Origin: Algimonas ampicilliniresistens
GTDB taxonomy: Bacteria; Pseudomonadota; Alphaproteobacteria; Caulobacterales; Maricaulaceae
Direction of reading: 5' to 3'
Assembly (NCBI RefSeq): GCF_030159955.1
Contig: NZ_BSNK01000001.1
Coordinates: 186,001-250,000 of the forward strand
Length of the DNA stretch: 64,000 nt
In this document: piece by piece, positions 26,749 to 35,481 of the stretch
How positions within the stretch are numbered: the first letter of the stretch is position 1
Layout of the letters: each line of letters opens with the position of its first letter
Notes under the pieces: model-generated
Databases searched by the model: none
Told to the model about the DNA's origin: nothing
Seen by the model: only the letters and a program-made list of their open reading frames with translations
Made by a program: the position numbers and the translations under genes

Positions 26749-27738
26749 CTAGCGTCGGGCGTGAAAGGCCCAAGCCGAACGGATAATGGTCTCAATGTCT
26801 GAGTGGATGGGCTCGAAACCGAGCACGGCTTTGGCGTGGCCTTTATCCGCATAAAGCCGCGATAGATCGCCTCTCCGGCGCGGCCCATTCTCATAAGGGA
26901 CAGCCTGACCGGTGACGCGTCCGATGGTTTCCAGAATCTCCAGATTGCTGATCCCGTTGCCCGTGCCGATATTGACCTCGGCCCGGCTCAATCCGCCAGC
27001 CATCTTTTCCAAGGCTAGAACATGTGCGCGGGCAATGTCGCTGACATGGATATAGTCCCGCACACAAGTGCCGTCAGCTGTGTCGTAATCTGTGCCGAAT
27101 AACGTTAGCGGACCTCGCTGACCCATGGCCGCTTGCATGGCGAGCGGGATGAGATGGGTTTCTGGATCATGCTCTTCACCGATAAGGCCGCTCGCATCCG
27201 CGCCGGATGCATTGAAATAGCGAAGCGTGACATAGGCGAGGTCATACGCCTTATGATAACTCTGAATCATGTGCTCAATCGCGAGCTTGGTTTTGCCATA
27301 AACGGACACGGGCAGCTGCGGATCACGCTCCTCGATCGGCATTTTCTCAGTCTCGCCATAGGTCGCGCAGGTGGACGAAAAGATCAGTTTGGCGACGTTT
27401 GCGGCGCGCATCGCGTCGAGCAGGTTGAGCGCACCGATCACATTATTGCTGTAGAACTCTGCCGGCATGCGTTCGCCGATCCCGACTTCGATTGAACTGG
27501 CGAGGTGGATGACAGCCGATAGGTCGGGCCAGCGCGCGAACGCCGCATCAAGGGCCGGGCGGTCGCGCAGATCAACCGTCTCTATCGGTCCCCATTGCAC
27601 CGCATGTTTGTGACCACTGGAGAGATTGTCGAGCGTGATCGGGCGTCCGCCATTTTCCGCGATCATCTTGCAGACATGGCTGCCAATATAGCCTGCGCCG
27701 CCAACGACGAGAATGTCCTGTCCGGTGAGGTCGTACAT
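26749..27738 (-). CDS. galE: UDP-glucose 4-epimerase
   Basis: Interconverts UDP-galactose and UDP-glucose in the Leloir pathway. The 329-residue protein has the NAD Rossmann motif GGAGYIGSH, Ser in FSSTCATYGE and the catalytic pair in VYGKTKLAIEH (YxxxK), then the substrate-binding YFNASGAD and the C-terminal part HAKAVLGFEP. ATG 27738 has GAAGGA at the right spacing; an upstream TTG is less likely. It is the last gene of the operon galT-galK-galE, 11 bp after galK. Activity in cell-wall or exopolysaccharide supply is possible too. Confidence 0.96.
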   Translation of the reverse strand: MYDLTGQDILVVGGAGYIGSHVCKMIAENGGRPITLDNLSSGHKHAVQWGPIETVDLRDRPALDAAFARWPDLSAVIHLASSIEVGIGERMPAEFYSNNVIGALNLLDAMRAANVAKLIFSSTCATYGETEKMPIEERDPQLPVSVYGKTKLAIEHMIQSYHKAYDLAYVTLRYFNASGADASGLIGEEHDPETHLIPLAMQAAMGQRGPLTLFGTDYDTADGTCVRDYIHVSDIARAHVLALEKMAGGLSRAEVNIGTGNGISNLEILETIGRVTGQAVPYENGPRRRGDLSRLYADKGHAKAVLGFEPIHSDIETIIRSAWAFHARR

Positions 27739-27749
27739 AAGGCGGTCCT

Positions 27750-28826
27750 TCAGCAAACCCAGAATGCGTTGGGATGGGCGACCAGCAATCGGTCACGCCA
27801 CTCATCAAGTCGGTCGGTTTCGACGCAGGCGACGATGCAACCGCCGAACCCGCCGCCTGTAAGGCGAGCGCCGGTTGCGCCGAACGTTTGGGCATCATCG
27901 ACGAGTGCGTCGACAGGCTCCACAGAGATTTCAAAGTCATCGCGCATGGAGAGATGGCTTTGGTTCATCAGTGCTCCAAAGTCCTCCATTCGCTGATCAC
28001 GCAAGGCCTTCGCGGCCTTAACAGTGCGGCGATGCTCGCTCATACAATGCCGTGCGCGCCGGATAAGATGAGCATCCACATGTTGGATGGAGGCGAACTC
28101 AGCCTCGGTCATCAGGCACAAGTCATCATGGCCGAGCGCGGCTTTGAGCGCATCGCACTCTTCTTTCCGAACCTTGTAACGTCCCTCATTGAGCTGCCGA
28201 AAAATACCGGAATGGATGACCGCCATATGATGCGTATTAGGGAGGTCGATCACGTTAAAATCGAGGGTTTTCGTATCCAATGCCAAGGCTTGACCGGGCC
28301 GCGAGATTGCAACCGCCATTTGGTCCATAATCCCGCACGGCATGCCGATAAAGTCATTCTCTACCCGCCTCGCGAGTATGGCGAGATCTGTTGCTGACTG
28401 CCCGCTGCTGCTCAGATCGCGTGCCGCGCGCAACGTGCCGACAGTCACTGCAGCGGAGGACGATATACCCGCCCCAAAGGGCAGCGTGGTTGTGACTCTC
28501 ACATCCGCCCCGTTTGGGCCGAACCCCTCATGTCGCGTGAATTGCAAGGCCCCAACGATATAGTCGGACCAGTGATCCTGTGCCGGATCGTCAATGCTAC
28601 GTTCGGCCAGATCGTCGAATTTATCCGATTGGATACGAACCCGCCCATCATCCCGCGCAGACAGGGCCAGAGTGACGCCGAGACGCAAGGCCGTCGGCAA
28701 CACTCTGCCGCCATTATAGTCCGTATGTTCGCCGATCAGATTGACCCGACCTGGTGTGAAGCCGGACACGTCGGGCGCGTGCCCGAAGGTGTGTTTGAAC
28801 GGATCTTCGATCATGGCTTGAGTCAC
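27750..28826 (-). CDS. galK: Galactokinase
   Basis: Phosphorylates alpha-D-galactose at C1. The 358-residue GHMP kinase shows the substrate motif PGRVNLIGEHTDYNGG near the N-terminus, the ATP loop LPFGAGISSSAAVTVG (around residue 118), the catalytic Asp in CGIMDQMAVAI and the C-terminal motif GARLTGGGFGGC. The frame opens at GTG 28826, whose GTGA overlaps the galT stop and suggests coupling. ATG 28814 is the alternative and would shorten the protein by four residues. It sits between galT and galE in one operon. Confidence 0.96.
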   Translation of the reverse strand: MTQAMIEDPFKHTFGHAPDVSGFTPGRVNLIGEHTDYNGGRVLPTALRLGVTLALSARDDGRVRIQSDKFDDLAERSIDDPAQDHWSDYIVGALQFTRHEGFGPNGADVRVTTTLPFGAGISSSAAVTVGTLRAARDLSSSGQSATDLAILARRVENDFIGMPCGIMDQMAVAISRPGQALALDTKTLDFNVIDLPNTHHMAVIHSGIFRQLNEGRYKVRKEECDALKAALGHDDLCLMTEAEFASIQHVDAHLIRRARHCMSEHRRTVKAAKALRDQRMEDFGALMNQSHLSMRDDFEISVEPVDALVDDAQTFGATGARLTGGGFGGCIVACVETDRLDEWRDRLLVAHPNAFWVC

Positions 28827-29899
28827 AGGGCGCGCAACGCCTGCGCCGCGCGCTCCGGCATCACATCGACCGTGAATGCACCCGTCGATTGCTCAACTGA
28901 GGCGAGATATTTGATCCGTCCCGGCGCCCGCATGAGCGGATAAAATTGGGCGCAGAACTGCCAATCCTGTTCCAGTCCAATCGGCGCGGCGTGCAGCGAG
29001 AGCATATATGGCGTCGTCTGCCCGAACAGGGTGTCATATCGGCGGGTCATATCGCCCAGCAGGTGCGCGAACCCGTCGGCTTCGTCTTCTGTGAACTGCC
29101 ACGGGCCTATGACTGGGCGGCGCGGGACCAGCCATGTCTCATAGGGAAAGCGGGTAAAGGGTGGACAGACTGCGTCAATGCCGCCTGCCTCAGTCACCTT
29201 ATAAGTCTCCAACCCGTCTCGCATATGAGCCGCTAAATCATAGCCGGCTTGAAAGCCCTCAGCCGCCTGACGCTGGACTTGCGGCACAAAGGGGAAGGCA
29301 TAAATTTGCCCATGTGGGTGATGCAGCGTCACGCCGACGGCATCGCCGCGCGACTCAAACGGCAGAACGAATTTGCAACCCTGCGCGAACAGATCGACAT
29401 ATCGGTCATTCCAAGCCCCGAGCAGCAGGCGGCGTTTATCTTGGCCGACCGTGTGCAGGTTTCCGCTATGCTCCGGCGTGTAGACGACCACGTCGCAATG
29501 ACCTTTGGCGACGGCACTTTCCATACCAACTACACTCTGTGGGGCGGGCGCGTCGCGATGGAGGCTGGTGAATTTATTCTCAAACACGGCCAGTTCAAAG
29601 TTGGTGAAGGGTATTTCCGTATCGGGTCCGCCGCGTTTGGACGGGGCTAACGGATCATCCGCCGCAGAAGGTTTGAACGTTCGGTTCTGGCGATGCGGCG
29701 CATAGACATTCCACTCACGGCGGAGCGGGTGCCACCGTAGTTCTCCGCCCTTGGCAACCTCGCCGCCCGTCTCCGGCAGGGGTGGCTCATCATGCGGTTT
29801 ATAGCCGTAAAGATGCAGCGGACGCCCATCCGCTTTGGTGAAGACCCGGCGGTAGATCGGTCGTCCGGCGATAGTCGCGATGGGCGAGGCATTATCCAT
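28823..29899 (-). CDS. galT: Galactose-1-phosphate uridylyltransferase
   Basis: Transfers UMP from UDP-glucose to galactose-1-phosphate. The 358-residue protein is a full-length HIT-superfamily GalT: ELRWHPLRREWNVYAPHRQNR at the N-terminus, VVVYTPEHSG, and the catalytic HxHxQ-like motif VTLHHPHGQIYAF. The expected Leu/Pro context follows, and then HAAPIGLEQDWQFCAQFYPL. It is the first gene of the gal operon and divergent from the alpha-galactosidase at 29971 with a 71-bp shared promoter region. Confidence 0.95.
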   Translation of the reverse strand: MDNASPIATIAGRPIYRRVFTKADGRPLHLYGYKPHDEPPLPETGGEVAKGGELRWHPLRREWNVYAPHRQNRTFKPSAADDPLAPSKRGGPDTEIPFTNFELAVFENKFTSLHRDAPAPQSVVGMESAVAKGHCDVVVYTPEHSGNLHTVGQDKRRLLLGAWNDRYVDLFAQGCKFVLPFESRGDAVGVTLHHPHGQIYAFPFVPQVQRQAAEGFQAGYDLAAHMRDGLETYKVTEAGGIDAVCPPFTRFPYETWLVPRRPVIGPWQFTEDEADGFAHLLGDMTRRYDTLFGQTTPYMLSLHAAPIGLEQDWQFCAQFYPLMRAPGRIKYLASVEQSTGAFTVDVMPERAAQALRAL

Positions 29900-29941
29900 G
29901 GCGGACCTCTAATTCATTCTGGGACTAATGACCATTTGGGA

Positions 29942-29957
29942 CCGACCATAAAGTCGG
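29942..29957. promoter_or_regulatory. Inverted repeat in the gal/alpha-galactosidase divergent promoter
   Basis: CCGAC (29942-29946) and GTCGG (29953-29957) are 5-bp arms around CATAAA, 13 bp before the alpha-galactosidase ATG. A TGGGAC direct repeat lies just upstream. It is a candidate operator controlling both galactoside operons, but no regulator is encoded within the cluster. Confidence 0.35.
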
Positions 29958-29970
29958 ATAACTGACCCGA

Positions 29971-32103
29971 ATGGAGTTGATTGATGTTTCAGATGAGCTG
30001 ACCTTCATGCTGCGTAATGCAGCGATCACCTATGCCATGCAGGTGAGCGCTGAAGGATTGTTGGAACAGCTCTATTTCGGGGCGTCTATCGCCGCGCCGC
30101 AGTCGCCGTCATGCCCATTACGCCATTGCACCGTGATGTTTGAAGACAGTCCCGCGCTGACGTTGAATGAGCTGCCGCAGGAATATCCAACGCATGGGCG
30201 CGGTGATTTCGGATCACCCGCCTTTCACGCAGTCGGTGCCGATAATTCGGTCTTTTCGTTTCTCTACAAGTCGTATCGAGTTGAAGACGGAAAACCGACG
30301 CTCGACGGGATGCCGTCATCGCGCGGTAATGGCGCAAAGACCTTGATTGTGACTCTCGCTGACGCGGTCCAGCAGGTCGAAGTCGATCTTCATTACACAA
30401 TCTGGCCGGACCACGCCGTGATTGCGCGCCGGGTGGAGATCCGCAATGTCGGGACAGAGCCGATCAGTCTGCGGCATGTTCACTCCAGCGCTCTCGACCT
30501 TGCGCCCGGCCATTACGACTTGCAGCATTTTCACGGCACATGGGCGCGGGAATTTAATGCGGAACGCCTGTCGCTAACGACCGCGCGCTTCACGATTGAA
30601 AGCATGCGTGGCACATCGAGCAATGCGCATAATCCGTACCTGGCGGTGATGGAGTCGGGCGCAAGCGAGACAAACGGGAACTGTTTGGGCACGACGCTCG
30701 TCTATTCCGGTAATTTCGCGATCAGCGCGGAACGAGGCGAGTTTGGGCGCGTGCGATTACTGGCGGGGCTCAACCCGTTCGATTTCAATTGGGGGCTGGA
30801 GCCCGGCGAAATTTTCGCCACACCAGAAGTCCTGCATGCCTTTTCGGGTGAAGGACTCGGGGGGCTCAGCCATGTCTGGCACGACTTCGTCCGGGCGCAT
30901 GTCTCACCGGAACGTTTTCGCAATATCCCGCGACCAACTTATCTCAATACATGGGAAGCGGCCTATTTCGATGTAAACGAAGATAAAGTCCTCGACCTCG
31001 CCGATGTTGCGACAGGGATCGGCGTCGAGATGCTGGTGCTTGATGATGGCTGGTTCAAGGGCCGGACGGATGATCGACGCGCATTGGGAGATTGGACAGC
31101 TGACCCGGACCGGTTCCCGATGGGTATTCCAGCGTTGGCCGAAAAAGTTCGGGCCAAAGGGCTGAAATTCGGTCTTTGGTTTGAACCGGAAATGGTCAGC
31201 CCTGACAGTGACCTTTACCGCGCTCATCCAGATTGGGCGATATCTGTACCGGGCCGAACGCCCTCGCTGGGTCGCAACCAGATGACGCTTGATTTTTCGA
31301 AGCCTGAGGTCGTCGACCATACTTACGGACAACTGGACGCGATCTTGTCGTCGGGTCAGGTCGGCTATGTGAAGTGGGACATGAACCGGAATATGACTGA
31401 GGTTGGATCGGGCGCGAAAGCACACCGATATATGCTTGGCCTCTACGGTTTGCTGGATCGTTTGATGACCGCCTATCCGGATATTTTATTCGAAACCTGC
31501 GCATCGGGTGGCAACCGGTTCGACCTCGGTATGCTCGGCTATATGGCACAGGGTTGGGTGTCCGATATGTGCGATCCCATTGGGCGTCTCGCCATTATCA
31601 ATGGCGCGTCTCACCTATTTCCGACCGATGTCATGGCGGCGTATATTGGGCCGTCCCCCAACCATCAGAACGGACGAATGAGTTCTATCTGGGCGCGCTT
31701 CTTGGCGGGCGTCGTATGTGCGGCGCGTGGCGTATCGCTGAACGGATCCGACATCGCGGCTCATGATGACGCGCTGACGAAACATGTTCGATTTTGCAAG
31801 GCGACCGCGCGCCATATGCTCGGCGCGCGGTTTGATCGTCTTTGCCATGATGACAACGAAACCATCTGGCAGCAAACGAGCCATGACGGAGGCATAGTTT
31901 ATGTTGTGGCATTCCAGACGCTAAACGCGCCGAATTTGCCAGTACGGAGAGCCCGATTGCGCGGCTTGGATCCGGATGTGAACTATGCGGTTGAAGGTGG
32001 CGCGGTTTATGGTGGGGATAGGCTGATGCAGCACGGTATCGCATTGACGATACCAACCGAAGATTTTGCGGCAGAGCTTCTTATTCTACAAAAAGTCAGC
32101 TAG
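29971..32103 (+). CDS. Alpha-galactosidase, GH36
   Basis: Hydrolyses terminal alpha-1,6-galactosides such as melibiose and raffinose. The 710-residue protein has the three-part GH36 layout: an N-terminal beta-supersandwich, a (beta/alpha)8 barrel from about residue 325 (YLNTWEAAYFD, LDDGWFKGR) and a C-terminal beta domain. The nucleophile is Asp470 in YVKWDMNR. The acid/base region is SDMCDP at residues 531-536. No signal peptide is visible, so the enzyme is probably cytoplasmic and depends on the symporter encoded next. Substrate motifs FEPEMVSPDSDLYRAHPDW and ETCASGGNRFDLG are conserved. It starts the operon GH36-symporter-GH42 and is divergent from galT. Confidence 0.95.
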   Translation: MELIDVSDELTFMLRNAAITYAMQVSAEGLLEQLYFGASIAAPQSPSCPLRHCTVMFEDSPALTLNELPQEYPTHGRGDFGSPAFHAVGADNSVFSFLYKSYRVEDGKPTLDGMPSSRGNGAKTLIVTLADAVQQVEVDLHYTIWPDHAVIARRVEIRNVGTEPISLRHVHSSALDLAPGHYDLQHFHGTWAREFNAERLSLTTARFTIESMRGTSSNAHNPYLAVMESGASETNGNCLGTTLVYSGNFAISAERGEFGRVRLLAGLNPFDFNWGLEPGEIFATPEVLHAFSGEGLGGLSHVWHDFVRAHVSPERFRNIPRPTYLNTWEAAYFDVNEDKVLDLADVATGIGVEMLVLDDGWFKGRTDDRRALGDWTADPDRFPMGIPALAEKVRAKGLKFGLWFEPEMVSPDSDLYRAHPDWAISVPGRTPSLGRNQMTLDFSKPEVVDHTYGQLDAILSSGQVGYVKWDMNRNMTEVGSGAKAHRYMLGLYGLLDRLMTAYPDILFETCASGGNRFDLGMLGYMAQGWVSDMCDPIGRLAIINGASHLFPTDVMAAYIGPSPNHQNGRMSSIWARFLAGVVCAARGVSLNGSDIAAHDDALTKHVRFCKATARHMLGARFDRLCHDDNETIWQQTSHDGGIVYVVAFQTLNAPNLPVRRARLRGLDPDVNYAVEGGAVYGGDRLMQHGIALTIPTEDFAAELLILQKVS

Positions 32104-32146
32104 CAGATTGGGGCAGGGCCAAAGGTCCGCGTCAGGGGAAATATCA

Positions 32147-33631
32147 ATGGAACTCAGTCTCACGCAAGTGCTGGTCTTTCTGGGACTTAGCGCCGCCATC
32201 GCCTTGGCGACCTGGTGGTTCTGTCGCGACCAAATTGGACGGGGAACAGGCGAAAGTGCCGAGTCCGATTACTTCCTCGCCGGAGGTGGCTTGAAATGGT
32301 ATTTTGTCGCCGGATCAATCACGCTGACCAATCTTTCGACGGATCAATTGGTTGGGATGAACGGCGCGCAAATGGCGCTGCTGGCTTGGTGGGAGTTAGC
32401 CGCCGTTGTCGGGCTAATGATGCTCGCTTTCGTATTTATTCCCGTTTATTATAAATATAACTGTACGACGACGACGGAGCTGCTCGAGCGGCGTTACAAT
32501 AATAAACATATTCGCGCGCTGATTTCGATCCTGTTTTTGCTCGGCAATATTTTCATCTTTTTGCCAGCGATCCTCTATGGCGGCTCACTGTTCATGATCA
32601 ATCTGTTCGATTTGGACATTAATCTCTACATTATCGCGGCGCTGTTTGCGATTGTTGGCTCGGCTTATGCGATCTTTGGCGGCCTACGTGCCGTCGCTGT
32701 GTCGGACACATTCTCCGGGGTATTGCTACTGGGTTTAGCCATCTTGGTGACGGTCATCGCGCTCAACGCCATCGGCTGGGATTTATCAGGTATTCCGCGT
32801 GAGCGGCTAACCTTGATCGGTGGCCCCGATAGCGACATTCCATTTACGACCCTGTTCACGGGCATGCTGTTTATCCAGATGTTCTACTGGTCCACGAACC
32901 AGACGATCACGCAACGCGCTATGGCGTCACCATCAGTCGGGGAGGCGCAAAAGGGCATTTTGGCGGCTGCCGCGATCCGTCTGCTGATTATCCCGCCGAT
33001 TATCGTTTTGCCTGGGATCGTGGCGTTCAAACTCTATGGGGATATTGGCGACGCGACCTATGGCCGACTGGTCGGTGATGTGCTGCCCGCCTTCCTGTCT
33101 GGGGCCTTCGCGGCCGCCATCGCGGCGGCCGTGCTGACCACCTTTAACTCCATTCTGAACGCCTCTGCAGCGCTATGGGTGATGGATATTCACGAGACCT
33201 ATATCAACAAACGTCCCAATGTTCGGCGGCTGTCCTTATGGGTTTCTGTCGTAATGGTGCTACTCGGTTTCGCCTTGATCCCGATCTTCAATAATCCGGA
33301 AAACAGCATCATTGATCTGGTGCAGCGGCTTTATGGCCTACTGTCTATGCCGATCTTGTCCGCCTTCATCGTCGGGTTGTTGTTCCGCAATGTGAATGCC
33401 TACGCGATGATTGTCGCGGTGCTATACGGCGTGCTGGCTTATGGTTGGGCGACCAATCCGTTTGGAGAGCCCAATATCGGCCTGCACTATATCCACATCA
33501 TGGCGATCACCCTGTTTTCTGGTGTGGCGTTGGCGCTGCTGCTCAGCCTCCTGTTTGGCTCGCGACCTGTTTGGGATGCGCACAACGTCTTCTCGCGCTC
33601 ATCAGAGGCGATGACCCCGATCGATGGCTGA
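32147..33631 (+). CDS. Sodium/solute symporter (SSS family), probable galactoside importer
   Basis: A 494-residue inner-membrane symporter with about 13-14 hydrophobic segments. It has FLAGGGLKWYFVAGSITLTNLSTDQLVGMNG, the first-helix signature of the sugar-transporting SLC5/SSS branch, then FGGLRAVAVSDTFSG and FYWSTNQTITQRAMAS, the SSS motif. ATG 32147 follows AGGGGAA; an upstream in-frame start inside the preceding gene is unlikely. Its stop overlaps the GH42 start (ATGGCTGA). Location between an alpha- and a beta-galactosidase suggests that it imports di- or oligo-galactosides with Na+. The exact sugar is inferred. Confidence 0.9.
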   Translation: MELSLTQVLVFLGLSAAIALATWWFCRDQIGRGTGESAESDYFLAGGGLKWYFVAGSITLTNLSTDQLVGMNGAQMALLAWWELAAVVGLMMLAFVFIPVYYKYNCTTTTELLERRYNNKHIRALISILFLLGNIFIFLPAILYGGSLFMINLFDLDINLYIIAALFAIVGSAYAIFGGLRAVAVSDTFSGVLLLGLAILVTVIALNAIGWDLSGIPRERLTLIGGPDSDIPFTTLFTGMLFIQMFYWSTNQTITQRAMASPSVGEAQKGILAAAAIRLLIIPPIIVLPGIVAFKLYGDIGDATYGRLVGDVLPAFLSGAFAAAIAAAVLTTFNSILNASAALWVMDIHETYINKRPNVRRLSLWVSVVMVLLGFALIPIFNNPENSIIDLVQRLYGLLSMPILSAFIVGLLFRNVNAYAMIVAVLYGVLAYGWATNPFGEPNIGLHYIHIMAITLFSGVALALLLSLLFGSRPVWDAHNVFSRSSEAMTPIDG

Positions 33632-35477
33632 ACCTGTCCGACCAGAGCTAGGCGTTTGCTATTATCCGGAACATTGGCCGGAGACTATCTGGGCGGACGA
33701 CGCGCGCCGAATGGTCAAGATGGGCCTATCTTGGGTTCGGATTGGGGAATTCGCCTGGAGCCGGATCGAGCCTGAGCCGGGGCAGTTTGATTGGGGCTGG
33801 CTGGACCGTGCGATTGAGACGTTAGGAAAGGCAGGCTTAAAGGTCGTCATGTCGACGCCGACCGCGACCCCGCCGCGCTGGATGCTGGATCATTATCCCG
33901 ACATGCTGGCGTGGGACGTCGAAGGCCGCCTTCGTGGCTTTGGATCAAGACGGCATTATGATCTTTCGCATCAAGGGTATCGGGATGAGTGCGTCCGGAT
34001 CGCGACGGTCCTAGGCGAACGCTATGGTCGCAATGCGCATATTCAGGCCTGGCAACTTGATAATGAATATGGCTGCCACGACACGACGCGGTCCTATAGT
34101 CCTGTCGCACGGGCGGCGTTCCAAACTTGGCTTCGTGATAAGTATGGCAAGATTGATGCGTTAAATACGCGTTGGGGTAATGTCTTCTGGTCGATGGACT
34201 ATGTATCATTCGATCAGATCGATCTGCCCAATCTTGCTGTGACGGAGCCGAATCCGGCGCACGCCATGGACTTCCGCCGTTTCGCTTCTGATCAGACCGT
34301 CGCCTTTAACCGGGCTCAACTGGACGCGCTTTGCCCGCTGACCGACGCACCTTTGCTGCACAATTATATGGGCCGGATTACCGATTTTGATCACTTTGCG
34401 GTTGGCGAGGATTTAGACATCGCGACATGGGATAGCTATCCGCTTGGTTTCCTTGAGGATCGCTCAGACCGCGATCAGGCGTTCAAACGCGTTCACATGC
34501 GCTGTGGCGATCCTGATTTTCAGGCTTTCCATCACGATCTTTACCGGGCGGTCGGCAAAGGCCGTTGGTGGGTGATGGAGCAGCAGCCGGGACCCGTAAA
34601 TTGGGCGCCGCACAACCCCATTCCGGCACCCGGTATGGTTCGCCTCTGGGCAATGGAGGCATTTGCACACGGCGCGGAAGTTGTTTGTTTCTTCCGTTGG
34701 CGACAAGCACCGTTTGCGCAAGAACAGAACCATGCTGGCTTGCTACGTTCTGATGGTGAACTCTCAGAGGGTGGGCGTGAGGTGCAGGCCTTGGCGCGTG
34801 AATTAGAGAGCTTTGGCGATCTGTCATCCGCGCCCGCGGATGTCGCCATCGTCTTCGACTATGCCTCGCAATGGGCATGGGAGGTTCAACCGCAAGACGT
34901 GCAGTTCGACTATTTCCGCCTTGTTTTTGAGATCTATTGCGGGCTTCGTCGAGCCGGTTTGACAGTCGATATCCTCCCGCCGAGCACGGAGAGTTTTGAA
35001 GGCCTATCTCTTGTTATGATACCGGGACTGTTTGCATGGACTGACCCGTTGCGGCTGGCGATGTCTAAGTTCGAAGGGCAGATTGTCATTGGCCCGCGAA
35101 CCGGGTCTCGTACAGAAAACTTCCGAATTCTTGATGACCTGCCGCCGGGTCTTGAAGGCATCAAAGTCACAGCCGTCGACACGCTGAGAGCTGATGCGTC
35201 GGAACATCTGACCGAAGGCGGCACAGTGCAGATCTGGCGTGAAAGAGTCGAATCGGATTGGACTATTCTGGAATCAACGCGCGACGGCCATCCGGTCCGT
35301 CTCCGTCGTGACAACACACACTATTGGGCGGGGTGGCCAGATGGCGAAGCCCTGGATCGCTGGTTGGGTGATCTATTGGGGTCAGACGCGCGAGACGTTG
35401 ACCGAACACGATTGCGTCGGACTACGGGCAGCGAGATCAAGATCGATTATCAGGGCGCGTCGGCCACACGCCTTTGA
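33624..35477 (+). CDS. Beta-galactosidase, GH42
   Basis: Hydrolyses beta-galactosides inside the cell. The 617-residue protein has the GH42 barrel start (LGVCYYPEHWPE..DDARRMVKMGLSWVRIGEFAWSRIEP). The acid/base is Glu148 in AWQLDNEYG and the nucleophile Glu319 in WWVMEQQPGPVNWAP. A flavodoxin-like trimerisation domain (VAIVFDYASQWAWEVQPQ) and a small C-terminal domain follow. No signal peptide is present. The start ATG at 33624 overlaps the symporter's last codons. GH42 enzymes commonly act on short galactan-derived oligosaccharides rather than lactose, which would fit an algal or plant polysaccharide diet (inference). It is convergent with the second symporter gene, with only 4 bp between the stops. 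Confidence 0.95.
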   Translation: MAEPVRPELGVCYYPEHWPETIWADDARRMVKMGLSWVRIGEFAWSRIEPEPGQFDWGWLDRAIETLGKAGLKVVMSTPTATPPRWMLDHYPDMLAWDVEGRLRGFGSRRHYDLSHQGYRDECVRIATVLGERYGRNAHIQAWQLDNEYGCHDTTRSYSPVARAAFQTWLRDKYGKIDALNTRWGNVFWSMDYVSFDQIDLPNLAVTEPNPAHAMDFRRFASDQTVAFNRAQLDALCPLTDAPLLHNYMGRITDFDHFAVGEDLDIATWDSYPLGFLEDRSDRDQAFKRVHMRCGDPDFQAFHHDLYRAVGKGRWWVMEQQPGPVNWAPHNPIPAPGMVRLWAMEAFAHGAEVVCFFRWRQAPFAQEQNHAGLLRSDGELSEGGREVQALARELESFGDLSSAPADVAIVFDYASQWAWEVQPQDVQFDYFRLVFEIYCGLRRAGLTVDILPPSTESFEGLSLVMIPGLFAWTDPLRLAMSKFEGQIVIGPRTGSRTENFRILDDLPPGLEGIKVTAVDTLRADASEHLTEGGTVQIWRERVESDWTILESTRDGHPVRLRRDNTHYWAGWPDGEALDRWLGDLLGSDARDVDRTRLRRTTGSEIKIDYQGASATRL

Positions 35478-35481
35478 TAGA

